From: Blastococcus sp. PRF04-17
GTDB taxonomy: Bacteria; Actinomycetota; Actinomycetes; Mycobacteriales; Geodermatophilaceae
Reading direction: 5' to 3'
Assembly (NCBI RefSeq): GCF_023016265.1
Contig: NZ_CP095412.1
Location: forward strand, 1,798,001 to 1,862,000
DNA length: 64,000 nt
This document shows positions 8,348 to 19,529 of this stretch, one piece after another; the first letter of the stretch is position 1, and every line of letters starts with the position of its first letter. Position numbers and translations under genes: made by a program. The notes under the pieces were generated by a model. It made no database searches. It was not told where the DNA came from and saw only the letters and a program-made list of their open reading frames with translations.

Positions 8348-8971
8348 TCATGGGGTCTCCCGCGTGAACGCGTCGACCATCGCCAGCAGGTGCTGCAGGT
8401 AGGGCCCGTCGGGCGGGGCGTCGGGCTGCAGGAACAGGGTCAGCGCCTGGCCCCGCATCGAGGTCAGCAGCACCTGGTAGATGGCCTCGGAAGCGGGGTG
8501 GGCGGCCACCTCCTCGCCGAACACCTCCATCGCCAGCTCCCGCAACTGCGCACCGAGCCGCCGCTCGTGCGGCAGCAGGGCGGCACGCAGTTCGACGTCG
8601 GTGCGGGCCGCCGTCCAGAGCTCCATCGCGGCCACGAACAGCGGCCCGTGGAACCGCTGCCAGACGATCTCGATGCCCAGCGGCACCCGGGTCGCCGGCT
8701 CCAGCGGCAGCTCCGCGGCGGCCTTGCGGACGCTCTCGCTGAACCCGTCGTAGAGGTGGTCGACGGCCGCCAGCATCAGCTCGGCCTTCGAGGTGAAGTG
8801 GTGGGTCAGTGCGCCCCGGGAGACCCCGGCGCGACGCTGCACCTCCTGCGTCGTGGTGTGCGCGTACCCGAGCTCGACCAGGCACTCGACCGTGGCCGAC
8901 ACCAGGGCCGACCGCGTCGCGGCCCGCCGCTCCGCCTGGGTGCGGCGGACCGGCGGGCGCGCGTCGCTCAT
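8348..8971 (-). CDS. TetR/AcrR-family regulator
   Basis: This is a DNA-binding repressor of 207 residues. The N-terminal helix-turn-helix reads [20 protein letters not shown] (about residues 40-60), the canonical TetR recognition region. The C-terminal helical domain would bind the ligand, perhaps an acyl-CoA. The ATG at 8971 is favoured by GGGAG eight bases upstream and by the position of the HTH. It lies 16 bp downstream of fadB and is the last gene of the ACAD-thiolase-FadB unit, so it probably represses its own operon through the palindrome at 13656-13677. The operator assignment is inference. Confidence 0.87.
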   Translation of the reverse strand: MSDARPPVRRTQAERRAATRSALVSATVECLVELGYAHTTTQEVQRRAGVSRGALTHHFTSKAELMLAAVDHLYDGFSESVRKAAAELPLEPATRVPLGIEIVWQRFHGPLFVAAMELWTAARTDVELRAALLPHERRLGAQLRELAMEVFGEEVAAHPASEAIYQVLLTSMRGQALTLFLQPDAPPDGPYLQHLLAMVDAFTRETP

Positions 8972-8987
8972 CTGGCGAACTCCCTGC

Positions 8988-11135
8988 TCAGCTCGCGATC
9001 GCGGCGCGGAGGCTGCCCGCCGGCACCGCGCGCTCGAGCAGGATCGCCGGCGGCCGGAACCGCTCGCCGTAGGCGTCGGCGAGCTCGTCGGCACGGGCGA
9101 CGAACCCGGCCACCCCGCCCGCGTACTGGTCGACGAACTGCAGCACGCCGCCGTAGAGGGGCGGGAAGCCGATGCCCATGATCGAGCCGATGTTGGCGTC
9201 CTCGACGCTGCGCAGGACGTCCTCCTCGACGCACCGTGCCGTCTCCACCGCCATCGCGAACAGCAGCCGCTCCTGGGCGTCGGTGAACGGCGGGGCATCG
9301 GGCCGTGCCGGGTAGAGCTCGGCCAGGCCCGGCCACACGTGCTTCTCCGGCTCCCAGTCGAAGAAGCCCTTGCCGGCGGACTTGCCGGTGCGGCCGCGCT
9401 CGAACAGCGCCCGGACGACGTCCAGACCAGGGTGGTCCTCCGCGGAGCCGGCCTTCTTCGCCTCGTCGCTGATCTTCAGCGGCAGGGTGAGCGTGACCTC
9501 GTCGAGCAGGGTCAGCGGCCCGGCCGGGAAGCCGGCCTGCAGCGCAGCCCGCTCGATGCTGGTCGGGGCGAGGCCCTCGGCGAGCAGCGCCGCGCCCTCC
9601 AGCACCAGCGTGCCGAACACCCGGCTGGTGAAGAAGCCGCGGCTGTCCTGCACGACGATCGGCGTCTTGCCGATCTGGCGGACCACGTCGTACGCGCGGG
9701 CCAGGGCCTCGTCGGAGGTCCGCTCCCCCACGATCAGCTCGACCAGCGGCATCTTGTCCACCGGCGAGAAGAAGTGCATGCCCACGACGTCGGCCGGCCG
9801 CTGGACGCCCTCGGCGAGCCCGGTGATCGGCAGGGTGCTCGTGTTGGACGCGATCAGCGCGTCCGGAGCGGCGTGGACCTCTGCCTCGGCGAGCACCCGG
9901 TGCTTGAGCCCCTGGTCCTCGAACACGGCCTCGACGATGACGTCGACGCCGGCCAGGTCGGCGGCGTCCGCGGTCGGGGTGACGCGGGACAGGAAGGCGT
10001 CCGCGTCGTCCTGCGTCATCCGGCCGCGCTCGACCTGCTTGCCCACCAGCTTCGCGACGTGCGCCTTGCCCTTCTCGGCGGCCTCGAGGGTGACGTCCTT
10101 GAGGACGACGTCGACCCCGGCCTTGGCGAACGCGTGCGCGATGCCGGCGCCCATCATGCCGGCGCCGAGCACGCCGACCTTGCGCGCGGCGTACTGCTCC
10201 GGACCGTCGGGACGCGAGGCGCCGCCGTTGACGCGGTTCAGGTCGAACCACAGCGCCTGGATCATGTTGGTCGAGATCTGGCCGACGACCAGGTCGACGA
10301 AGTAGCGGCCCTCGACGGTGAACGCGGTGTCGACGTCGACCTGCAGGCTCTCCACCGCCGCGGCGAGGATCGCGTACGGCGCCGGGTAGGGCGCGCCCTT
10401 GAGCTGCTTGGTCAGGTTCGCCGGGAACGCCGGCAGGTTCGCGGCCAGCGACGGCGACGACGGCGTGCCGCCGGGCACCTTGTAGCCCGTGACGTCGTAG
10501 GGCTGCTGCGCGGTCTCGTTGGCCAGCACCCACTGCTTCGCCTTGGCGAGCAATTCGTCGGCGCTCGCCAGCTCGTGCACGAGCCCGAGCTTCAGCGCCT
10601 TCTCCGGGCGGATCTGCTGGCCCTGGAGCAGCAGCTCCAGCAGCGCGGGAACGAGGCCGAGCAGGCGCACCGAGCGGACGATCCCGCCGCCGCCGGGCAG
10701 CAGGCCGAGGGTCACCTCGGGGAAGCCGAGCTTGACCTTCGGGTCGTCGAGGACGACGCGGTGGTGCGCGGCGAGGGCGATCTCGAGGCCGCCGCCGAGG
10801 GCGGCGCCGTTGATGGCCGCCGCGACCGGCACGCCCAGGGTCTCCAGGCGGCGCAGCTGCGCCTTCACCTTCGTGACCTCGGCCAGTACCTGCTCGCGGT
10901 TCTCCGGCGTGGCCTCGATGAGCTTGCCGAGGTTGCCGCCGGCGAAGAAGGTCTTCTTCGCGCTGGTGAGGACGACCCCGCGGACCGACTCCTTCTCGCG
11001 CTCGAGCCGGTCGACGGTCTCGCCCATCGACCGCACGTACGCGTCGTTCATGGTGTTCGCCGACGACGAGGGGTCGTCGAGGGTGAGGACGACGACCCCG
11101 TCGGCGTCCTGCTCCCAGCGGATGGTGCTGCTCAT
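8988..11135 (-). CDS. fadB: FadB/FadJ-type trifunctional beta-oxidation protein (enoyl-CoA hydratase / 3-hydroxyacyl-CoA dehydrogenase)
   Basis: This enzyme performs hydration and NAD-dependent oxidation in beta-oxidation. The N-terminal half is a crotonase domain ([10 protein letters not shown], then [17 protein letters not shown], about residues 65-120). The middle is a 3-hydroxyacyl-CoA dehydrogenase Rossmann domain ([18 protein letters not shown], about 335-352) with [15 protein letters not shown] and the C-terminal dimerisation repeats. At 715 aa it is the usual size. The ATG at 11135 has AGGAG ten bases upstream. It follows the thiolase gene by 14 bp, the classic FadA-FadB partnership, and the TetR gene comes next. 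Confidence 0.93.
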   Translation of the reverse strand: MSSTIRWEQDADGVVVLTLDDPSSSANTMNDAYVRSMGETVDRLEREKESVRGVVLTSAKKTFFAGGNLGKLIEATPENREQVLAEVTKVKAQLRRLETLGVPVAAAINGAALGGGLEIALAAHHRVVLDDPKVKLGFPEVTLGLLPGGGGIVRSVRLLGLVPALLELLLQGQQIRPEKALKLGLVHELASADELLAKAKQWVLANETAQQPYDVTGYKVPGGTPSSPSLAANLPAFPANLTKQLKGAPYPAPYAILAAAVESLQVDVDTAFTVEGRYFVDLVVGQISTNMIQALWFDLNRVNGGASRPDGPEQYAARKVGVLGAGMMGAGIAHAFAKAGVDVVLKDVTLEAAEKGKAHVAKLVGKQVERGRMTQDDADAFLSRVTPTADAADLAGVDVIVEAVFEDQGLKHRVLAEAEVHAAPDALIASNTSTLPITGLAEGVQRPADVVGMHFFSPVDKMPLVELIVGERTSDEALARAYDVVRQIGKTPIVVQDSRGFFTSRVFGTLVLEGAALLAEGLAPTSIERAALQAGFPAGPLTLLDEVTLTLPLKISDEAKKAGSAEDHPGLDVVRALFERGRTGKSAGKGFFDWEPEKHVWPGLAELYPARPDAPPFTDAQERLLFAMAVETARCVEEDVLRSVEDANIGSIMGIGFPPLYGGVLQFVDQYAGGVAGFVARADELADAYGERFRPPAILLERAVPAGSLRAAIAS

Positions 11136-11149
11136 TTCTCGAAGACTCC

Positions 11150-12364
<1,215 letters not shown>

Positions 12365-12387
12365 GCGGGTCCTTCCGTCGGTACTTC

Positions 12388-12447
12388 GGAGCCGAAACCG
12401 CGGTTCCGGCTCTTGCTGGAAGGAGCCGAAACCGCGGTTTCGGCTCC
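12388..12447. repeat. Tandem pair of 26-bp palindromes
   Basis: Two almost identical 26-base units lie in the 91-bp gap between the acyl-CoA dehydrogenase stop and the thiolase start. The copy at 12422-12447 is a perfect palindrome (core GCCGAAACCGCGGTTTCGGC flanked by GGA and TCC). The copy at 12388-12413 differs at two bases. Each can fold into a 13-bp hairpin, and the two copies can also pair with each other. The pair may terminate or attenuate between co-directional genes, or bind a dimeric protein. I cannot tell which. Confidence 0.75.
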
Positions 12448-12455
12448 GGGGTGGG

Positions 12456-13598
<1,143 letters not shown>

Positions 13599-13655
13599 GT
13601 GGGAACCTCCGCGGCGTGCTCACGTTAGGTGGGAAAAGGCGACGTGGACCACAAG

Positions 13656-13677
13656 ATACAGACCATTCGTTCTGTAT
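13656..13677. promoter_or_regulatory. Candidate TetR operator between divergent ACAD and ligase genes
   Basis: In the 124-bp divergent intergenic region lies a 22-base dyad with arms ATACAGA and TCTGTAT. Eight of eleven symmetric pairs match. It sits where it could block both promoters. The locus encodes its own TetR regulator at the end of the leftward operon, so that protein is the obvious candidate. The symmetry is visible; the regulator assignment is inferred. Confidence 0.6.
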
Positions 13678-13722
13678 GTTCGCGATCCACGTCACACCGC
13701 CCGTGTCGAGACAGGAGCCCCC

Positions 13723-15513
13723 GTGCAGGAGTACTCCAGCCCCGCGACCATCACCATCGCGCCCTCGGCGGCTCTCCCTGATGCGGTCCAGGAGAACGCG
13801 CGCCGGAAGCCGGAGAAGGTGGTCTTCAGCCGGAAGTCGGGCGACACGTGGACGGCGGTCACCGCCCGGGAGTTCGCCGATCAGGTGTCGGCACTCGCTC
13901 GGGGCCTGATCGCCGCGGGCGTCGGGGCAGGTGACCGCGTCGGCATCCTCAGCAAGACCCGGTACGAGTGGACCCTCGCCGACTACGCGATCTGGACCGC
14001 CGGCGCCGTCGGGGTGCCGATCTACGAGACGTCGTCCGCCGAGCAGGCGCAGTGGATCCTGTCGGACTCCGAGGCCGTGGCCGTGGTCGTGGAGACCGAG
14101 GCTCACCGCGCGCTGGTCGAGTCGGTGCGCAAGGACCTGCCCGGGTTGCGCGAGGTCTGGACGATCGAGGCCGGCGACCTGGACACCGTGGCTGCCGGTG
14201 GCGCCGACGTCGCGGAGGACCGGCTGGCCGAGCGACGGGCCGGCCTGACCGCCGACGCCCTGGCGACGATCATCTACACCTCGGGCACGACCGGCCGGCC
14301 GAAGGGCTGCGAGCTCACGCACGGCAACCTGCTCTACGTCGGTGAGCTGGCGGCGACCGTCATCCCGCAGATGCAGGACGACGAGGCGCGCACGCTGCTC
14401 TTCCTCCCGCTGGCGCACGTGTTCGCCCGGATCATCGAGGTGGGGTGCGTGCAGAACGCCGTCCGGCTCGGGCACACCGGGGACGTCGCCCAGCTGCTCG
14501 CCGACCTCGGGACGTTCAAGCCGACGTTCCTGCTGGCGGTGCCCCGCGTCTTCGAGAAGGTCTACAACGGGGCGCGGCAGAAGGCGGCCGCGGCGGGCAA
14601 GGGCGCCATCTTCGACCGGGCCGAGCGGGTAGCTGTCGCGTGGTCGAAGGGACTCGACACGGGCGGGCCGTCACTGGGCGTGAAGCTGCAGCACAAGCTG
14701 TTCGACGTCCTCGTGTACAGCAAGCTGCGCGCGGCCATGGGCGGCGAGGTGCAGGAGGCGATGTCGGGTGGCGCACCGCTGGGTGAGCGGCTGGGGCACT
14801 TCTTCCGCGGCATCGGCGTGACGATCGTCGAGGGTTACGGCCTCACCGAGACCACGGGCCCGGCGACCTGCAGCGCCCCCTCGGAGCTCAAGGTCGGCAC
14901 GGTGGGCCGCCCGGCCGACGGGACGTCGGTGCGGATCGCCGAGTTCGGCGAGATCCAGGTGCGCGGGCCGCAGGTGTTCCGGGGCTACTGGAAGAACCCC
15001 GACGCGACGGCCCAGGTGCTGAAGGACGGCTGGTTCTCCACCGGCGACATCGGTGAGCTCGACGGGGACGGCTACGTCCGGATCACCGGCCGGATCAAGG
15101 AGATCATCGTGACCTCCGGCGGCAAGAACGTCTCCCCCGCCGTCCTCGAGGACAAGATCCGGGCGCACCCGCTGGTCAGCCAGTGCATGGTCGTGGGCGA
15201 CAACCGGCCCTTCATCGGCTGCCTGATCACGCTCGACGCGGAAGCCCTGCCCGGGTGGCTGGAGAGCAAGGGCCGCCCGACCGACGCGTCGGTGGCCTCG
15301 CTGGTCGACGACCCGGAGGTGCGGGCGGAGATCCAGGCGGCGGTCGACGCGGCGAACAAGCAGGTCTCGAAGGCGGAGTCGATCCGGTCCTTCGCGATCC
15401 TGCCCGTGGAGTGGACGGAGCAGGGCGGCCAGCTGACCCCGTCGATGAAGCTGAAGCGGTCGGTCGTCATGAAGGAGTTCGCCGGCGAGGTGGAGAAGAT
15501 CTACGCCGACTGA
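13723..15513 (+). CDS. Long-chain fatty-acid CoA ligase (AMP-forming, FadD15-like)
   Basis: This enzyme activates carboxylic acids with ATP and CoA to acyl-CoA, feeding the beta-oxidation genes beside it. The P-loop signature IYTSGTTGRPKGCELTHGN is at about residues 183-201. The adenylation motif VEGYGLTETTGPAT is near residue 370, and FSTGDIGELDGDGYV with GRIKEIIVTSGGKNVSP marks the hinge. The C-terminal lysine lies in LTPSMKLKRS. The 596-aa length and motifs fit the FadD15-type long-chain ligases of actinobacteria. The GTG start at 13723 is preceded by ACAGGAG. Confidence 0.92.
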   Translation: MQEYSSPATITIAPSAALPDAVQENARRKPEKVVFSRKSGDTWTAVTAREFADQVSALARGLIAAGVGAGDRVGILSKTRYEWTLADYAIWTAGAVGVPIYETSSAEQAQWILSDSEAVAVVVETEAHRALVESVRKDLPGLREVWTIEAGDLDTVAAGGADVAEDRLAERRAGLTADALATIIYTSGTTGRPKGCELTHGNLLYVGELAATVIPQMQDDEARTLLFLPLAHVFARIIEVGCVQNAVRLGHTGDVAQLLADLGTFKPTFLLAVPRVFEKVYNGARQKAAAAGKGAIFDRAERVAVAWSKGLDTGGPSLGVKLQHKLFDVLVYSKLRAAMGGEVQEAMSGGAPLGERLGHFFRGIGVTIVEGYGLTETTGPATCSAPSELKVGTVGRPADGTSVRIAEFGEIQVRGPQVFRGYWKNPDATAQVLKDGWFSTGDIGELDGDGYVRITGRIKEIIVTSGGKNVSPAVLEDKIRAHPLVSQCMVVGDNRPFIGCLITLDAEALPGWLESKGRPTDASVASLVDDPEVRAEIQAAVDAANKQVSKAESIRSFAILPVEWTEQGGQLTPSMKLKRSVVMKEFAGEVEKIYAD

Positions 15514-15614
15514 ACGGGGCACCGCCGGCACGGATGGGGCTGCTGTGACGGGTGCGCAGGACACGTGACCCGAGGTGCTGGCGTGACCGGCGCGGTGCTC
15601 GGACTCTGGGTTGC

Positions 15615-15857
15615 ATGACCAGCGTCTACGCGTACGGGACCGCGCACGCCGTCGTGATGGTCGGTTCCTTCGGCGCCGAGGGACTCAAGCCGCGGCAGAT
15701 CGGCCCGGCGCACGCCACGATCGGCCGCGTCAACGGGCAGAGCCGCAAGGCGCTGTGCGGTGCCTACGTCTCCATCGACGAGCAGCTCCCCTGGCCTCCC
15801 GAGGGGTACGAGGACCAGCAGCTCTGCGCCAGCTGCGCGGAGCTCGCCTCGCTCTAG
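15615..15857 (+). CDS. Conserved small hypothetical protein with C-terminal cysteines (80 aa)
   Basis: I do not recognise a named family. The protein begins MTSVYAYGTAHAVVMVG, has GPAHATIGRVNGQSRKALCG in the middle, and ends with LCASCAEL. Cys at about 53, 72 and 75 suggests a possible zinc or metal site. The ATG at 15615 is chosen because the sequence upstream in frame is Arg-rich shadow coding. Codon usage is normal for the genome. It sits alone between the acyl-CoA ligase and the convergent HNH gene. Confidence 0.6.
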   Translation: MTSVYAYGTAHAVVMVGSFGAEGLKPRQIGPAHATIGRVNGQSRKALCGAYVSIDEQLPWPPEGYEDQQLCASCAELASL

Positions 15858-16063
15858 CTCCCCACCCCGACCCCCAACGATCGCCCTACACGGCCCACTC
15901 AGGGACACCGTCGCAGCGTCCTGGGATTGGTCCGGCTGCCGAACGGTGTGCGGCAAGTACCCGTTTCCGGCCTGAAGACTGGTCCTTAGCGCCCAATGTT
16001 CGGGGAGCAGGTGCGGTCCCTGAAGCCGCCTTCGGGGTGAGGGTTGCCGGGCGCGGCACTAGA

Positions 16064-17290
16064 TCAGAGCGGCTGGCCGATGAGGATCTCGGTGCCGTCG
16101 GGGCGGTGGGTGTGCCATCGGCCGTCGGGTTGTCGTTCGACGCGGAAGCCGTGGTGGGCCTTGGTGTGGTGCCGCTCGCAGAGCAGCGCGCTGTTGTCCA
16201 ACGACGTCTCCCCGCCGTCGGCCCAATGCACGAAGTGGTGGACGTCGCACCAGTGGGTGGGGGCGCCGCAGCCGGCGAAGACGCAGCCACCGTCGCGGTG
16301 TTCCACCGTCCGCCGCAGCGAGGGTGGGACGACGCGGTGGGAGCGGCCCAGATCCAGCGGGTGGCCGTCGGGGCCGAACACGATCCGGCTGATGCTGCCG
16401 TCGCAGGCCAGCATGCGGGCGCGGGCGGCGGAGATCTGCGCCCCGAACCCCATCTCGGCCACTGCGGGGCCTGCGGCGGGGTCGACGAGGTCGTCGAGAT
16501 CGATGCGGACAGCGACGTGCGGCTTGACCGTGCGCAGGATCGGCAGCTGCCCGGCGGCGAGCGCGTTGTCGGCCAGCTGCACCAGCGCGTCGGCCTGCTG
16601 CTGGGCCCGTGAGCGGGTGTCGCCATTGGGCCGGTCGGCCTGCACGATCGACTCCAGCGCGGCCTGCAGCTTCTCCCCGCCGACGGCGTCCAGCTCGCCG
16701 CGGATGGACAGGCTGCCGTCGGCATGCTTGGACAGGGTGAGCGACCGGTCCTCGGTGGGGTCGGGCTCGGGGCCGTCGGGATCGAGCCGGGCCAGGTAGT
16801 GGTGCACCACCTGCGCCAGCTCGGCGTGCGGCCGGGTGGCTGCGACCTCGGCCAGCAGCCGGTCGACCGCGGCCAGGTCGATGCCCTGCCCGACCGCTTC
16901 GGCCTGGTTGCGAACGCCGGCGACCGGGGCGATGAGGGCCACCTGGTCGGCGGTGATCGCCCCGGCGGCGAACCCGGTGGCCACGGCCGGCAGCTGGTCG
17001 ACCGCGCGGCCCACCCGCACGAGCCGACCGATGTCGCCGGCCGAGAGCCGGGCGTGGCTGCGCAGCCAGGACCGCATCGACTTCAGCCCGTCGTGCTCGG
17101 CGGCCTGAGTGGTGTCCGCGCGGCGCACGGTGCGCGCCAGCTCGGCCTCGAGCCTGTTCCGCAGCGTGGTCAAGCGGGCGGTGCGCTCCAGGTGCTGGTG
17201 ATCGCCCAGCCCGTCCAGGCTCTCGCCGGCCAGGGCGTCGACCGCGGCCTCCAGCACCGCCAGCGCCTCACCCGTCCCGGTCGAACACAC
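16064..17290 (-). CDS. DUF222 / 13E12-repeat HNH endonuclease-like protein
   Basis: This belongs to the large actinobacterial family with an N-terminal helical DUF222 domain (about residues 10-290) and a C-terminal HNH nuclease module. The HNH region contains HRDGGCVFAGCGAPTHWCDV, then HHFVHWADGGETSLDNSALL and CERHHTKAHHG. Zinc-type cysteines and the HH...N...H catalytic set are present. Members occur in many scattered copies per genome, and their biological role is unclear. I prefer the GTG start at 17290, because homologous-looking sequence (VLEAAVDALAGESLDGL) begins there; the frame is open to 17407. The region upstream is AT-richer and may hold the promoter. Confidence 0.85.
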   Translation of the reverse strand: MCSTGTGEALAVLEAAVDALAGESLDGLGDHQHLERTARLTTLRNRLEAELARTVRRADTTQAAEHDGLKSMRSWLRSHARLSAGDIGRLVRVGRAVDQLPAVATGFAAGAITADQVALIAPVAGVRNQAEAVGQGIDLAAVDRLLAEVAATRPHAELAQVVHHYLARLDPDGPEPDPTEDRSLTLSKHADGSLSIRGELDAVGGEKLQAALESIVQADRPNGDTRSRAQQQADALVQLADNALAAGQLPILRTVKPHVAVRIDLDDLVDPAAGPAVAEMGFGAQISAARARMLACDGSISRIVFGPDGHPLDLGRSHRVVPPSLRRTVEHRDGGCVFAGCGAPTHWCDVHHFVHWADGGETSLDNSALLCERHHTKAHHGFRVERQPDGRWHTHRPDGTEILIGQPL

Positions 17291-17513
17291 GTACGAATAA
17301 TACTCGACCCGACTCGGGTGCGCATCCGAAATCCCCAGGTCAGCGCCCTGTCCACACCCACGACCAGAGCTTGACGGCGTCCGGATCTCCAGCGTCCGGT
17401 CGCACATGAGCGCCGGTCACGCGCGCACAGCCGCGCCCAGCGGCACCTCGTCACGCAAGGACGCGGCATGCCCCGTCCCGCGGTCGACCACGCAGGTCAG
17501 GCACCGGTCACCC

Positions 17514-17795
17514 TCAGCCGCCGGCGACCGAGGGCAGGATCTGCACCACGGCGCCGTCCTTCACCGGGGTGTCGAGCCCCTTCGAGAACCGCACGTCGTC
17601 GCCGTCGACGTAGACGTTCACGAAGCGCCGGATCGCGCCGGTCTCGTCCCGCAGCCGCCGCGCCAGCAGTGGATGTCCCTCGGCCAGCCGGTCCAGGACG
17701 TCGCCGACCGTCCCCTCGGCGACGTCGACGTCCACGTGCCGGGCGCCGTCCACCAGGTTGGCCAGCGCGCCCGGCACCAGCACCTCGATGCTCAC
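17514..17795 (-). CDS. MoaD/ThiS-like ubiquitin-fold sulfur-carrier protein
   Basis: This is a 93-residue beta-grasp protein ending in Gly-Gly (ILPSVAGG), the hallmark of MoaD/ThiS sulfur carriers, which are adenylated and thiocarboxylated at that terminus. The pattern TVGDVLDRLAEGHPLLARRL and FVNVYVDGDDVRF...VKDGAVVQILP matches MoaD. No other molybdopterin or thiamine gene is nearby. The GTG start overlaps the stop of the upstream BNR-repeat gene by 4 bp, so the two products are made together. Its sulfur acceptor is unknown. It could serve a pathway other than molybdopterin synthesis. Confidence 0.88.
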   Translation of the reverse strand: MSIEVLVPGALANLVDGARHVDVDVAEGTVGDVLDRLAEGHPLLARRLRDETGAIRRFVNVYVDGDDVRFSKGLDTPVKDGAVVQILPSVAGG

Positions 17796-18874
17796 GGGAG
17801 CCGGGCCGCGCGCACGGCCAGGACGTCGGGCAGGTGGTCGGCCACGAGGGTGAACGTGTCCCCCTCGTCGGCGCTGGCGTAGACGCAGCCGTCGCGGGTG
17901 CCGACGTAGAGGCCGGTCACCTCGTGGTCGTCGGCGCAGAACGCGTCGCGCATGACGGCGCTCCAGTTGTCGTCGGGCAGCCCCTGCCCCACCTCGGCCC
18001 AGGTCTCCCCGGCGTCGCGGGTGCGGTGCACGCGGAGCCGGCCGTCCGGAGGGACCCGCTGCATGTCGGCCACCAGCGGGACGACCCAGGCGGTGCCCGG
18101 CGCGTGCGGGGACGCGACGATCGGGAAGCCGAAGTCCACCGGGAGCCCGTCGGCGATCGACACCCACTGCTTGCCGGCGTCGTCGCTGCGGAAGACGCCG
18201 AAGTGGTTCTGCGCATAGAGCCGGTCGCGGTCGCGCGCGTCGACGGCGACCTTGTGCACGCACTGCCCGTACTCCGGCAGCGGGTCGGGCCCGAAGACGA
18301 CGGTGATGCCGCGGTTGCGGGGCTCCCAGGCGTTGCCGCCGTCCTCGCTGACGTAGACGCCCCCGGTGCTCATCGCGACGAGCACCCGGTCGGTCTCCGG
18401 GTCGGGCACGATCGTGTGCACCGCTCCCCCGCCGCCGCCCGGTTCCCAGGTCGGCCGGTGCGGGTGGTCGTAGAGGCCACGGACCAGCTCGAACGAGCAG
18501 CCGCCGTCGGTGCTCCGCCACAGCGAGTGGGGCTCGCAGCCTGCCCACACGACGTCGGGCCGGTCGGCGCTGTCCGGGCGCAACTGCCAGACCCGGGCCA
18601 GGGCGGCGCCGGTGTCCTCCGGGAAGCTGATGGCGCCGTGGTCGGTCTCCTCCCACGTGGTCCCGAGGTCGTCGGACCACATGACCGTCGGCCCCCAGTG
18701 CCCGTACTGGATGCCCGCCAGCAGCCGCGGCGGCGACCGGCGGGCGTCGATCGAGACGGCCGCGACCTCCTGAGCGAGCAGGTGCGGACCGTCGACGGTC
18801 CAGGCGCGTCGGTCGTCGTCGCTACGGGCGAGCCACACCCCTTTGCGCGTACCGATGGCCAGCAGGTCTGTCAT
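17792..18874 (-). CDS. BNR/sialidase-like beta-propeller protein paired with MoaD-like protein
   Basis: This 360-aa protein is built from repeated BNR/Asp-box blocks (SDDLGTTWEE, STDGGCSFEL, SEDGGNAWEP, SDDAGKQWVS, TRDAGETWAE, SADEGDTFTL), giving a beta-propeller of about six to seven blades. No signal peptide is visible, so it is probably cytoplasmic, unlike true sialidases. The ATG at 18874 follows GGAGGGG. Its stop overlaps the start of the MoaD-like gene. I recall this protein type recurring beside MoaD-like genes in other bacteria, but its function is not established. A role as substrate, scaffold or sulfur acceptor is inference. Confidence 0.82.
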   Translation of the reverse strand: MTDLLAIGTRKGVWLARSDDDRRAWTVDGPHLLAQEVAAVSIDARRSPPRLLAGIQYGHWGPTVMWSDDLGTTWEETDHGAISFPEDTGAALARVWQLRPDSADRPDVVWAGCEPHSLWRSTDGGCSFELVRGLYDHPHRPTWEPGGGGGAVHTIVPDPETDRVLVAMSTGGVYVSEDGGNAWEPRNRGITVVFGPDPLPEYGQCVHKVAVDARDRDRLYAQNHFGVFRSDDAGKQWVSIADGLPVDFGFPIVASPHAPGTAWVVPLVADMQRVPPDGRLRVHRTRDAGETWAEVGQGLPDDNWSAVMRDAFCADDHEVTGLYVGTRDGCVYASADEGDTFTLVADHLPDVLAVRAARLP

Positions 18875-18999
18875 GACGCCCCTCCGGGATCGACGGATCG
18901 AGGTGAGGGCGACCGTAGGACCGGTGACCGACAGGATCGATGCCTTCCGGCGCGGTGCGGCCACCCTCTACGACTGAAGACCGTCGGAGGGCGGGAAAG

Positions 19000-19452
19000 T
19001 CAGCGGCGGGTGGCGCCGCCGCCGGGCTGGTCGGGGTCCTGGATGCGCCGGGTGCCGTCGTCGCGCAGACCGTGATGCTCGTCGCGACGCGTCTCGTGGT
19101 GGCCGTCGGACGTGAGGTCCGGCGCGATCTTCTCGGCGCGCGCCCGCAGCTCCTGCGCCTCGGCTGCCTGCTCACCCGCGCGGGCGGCCCGCTCGCGCGC
19201 CTCCTGCTCGGCCAGGGCGGTCCGCTCCTCGGCCTCGGCGCGCTCCCGGCGGGCCCGTGCGGCCTGTTCCTCGGCGAGCGCCTGGTCCTTCTCGGCCCGG
19301 GCCGAGAGCACCTGGGCCTCCTGCAGGTGCTCGCGCGCCTGCTCCCGCTTCTTGAGCTTCGTCACCCGCGAGCGCTTGGACAGCGCCAGTGCCAGCACCA
19401 GGAGCGCGACGACGATGGCGACGACGATCAGGACGATGACCCACGTGTCCAC
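19000..19452 (-). CDS. Single-TM coiled-coil membrane protein
   Basis: This 150-aa protein has one N-terminal membrane helix (VIVLIVVAIVVALLVLALAL, about residues 5-24). It is followed by a long Ala/Glu/Arg-rich coiled coil (about 30-110) and a polar, His/Asp-rich tail. The topology suggests membrane anchoring with a cytoplasmic rod. The GTG start at 19452 has GAAGGGA upstream. It lies 78 bp downstream of the L,D-transpeptidase stop on the same strand and may be cotranscribed. No named family is recognised. Confidence 0.72.
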   Translation of the reverse strand: MDTWVIVLIVVAIVVALLVLALALSKRSRVTKLKKREQAREHLQEAQVLSARAEKDQALAEEQAARARRERAEAEERTALAEQEARERAARAGEQAAEAQELRARAEKIAPDLTSDGHHETRRDEHHGLRDDGTRRIQDPDQPGGGATRR

Positions 19453-19529
19453 GGCAATCCCTTCTCGACCCCGTGGCCCGTCCCTGCCCTTCCCTGTCCG
19501 GACGGAAACGCCCGAACACGGAGGTCAGC

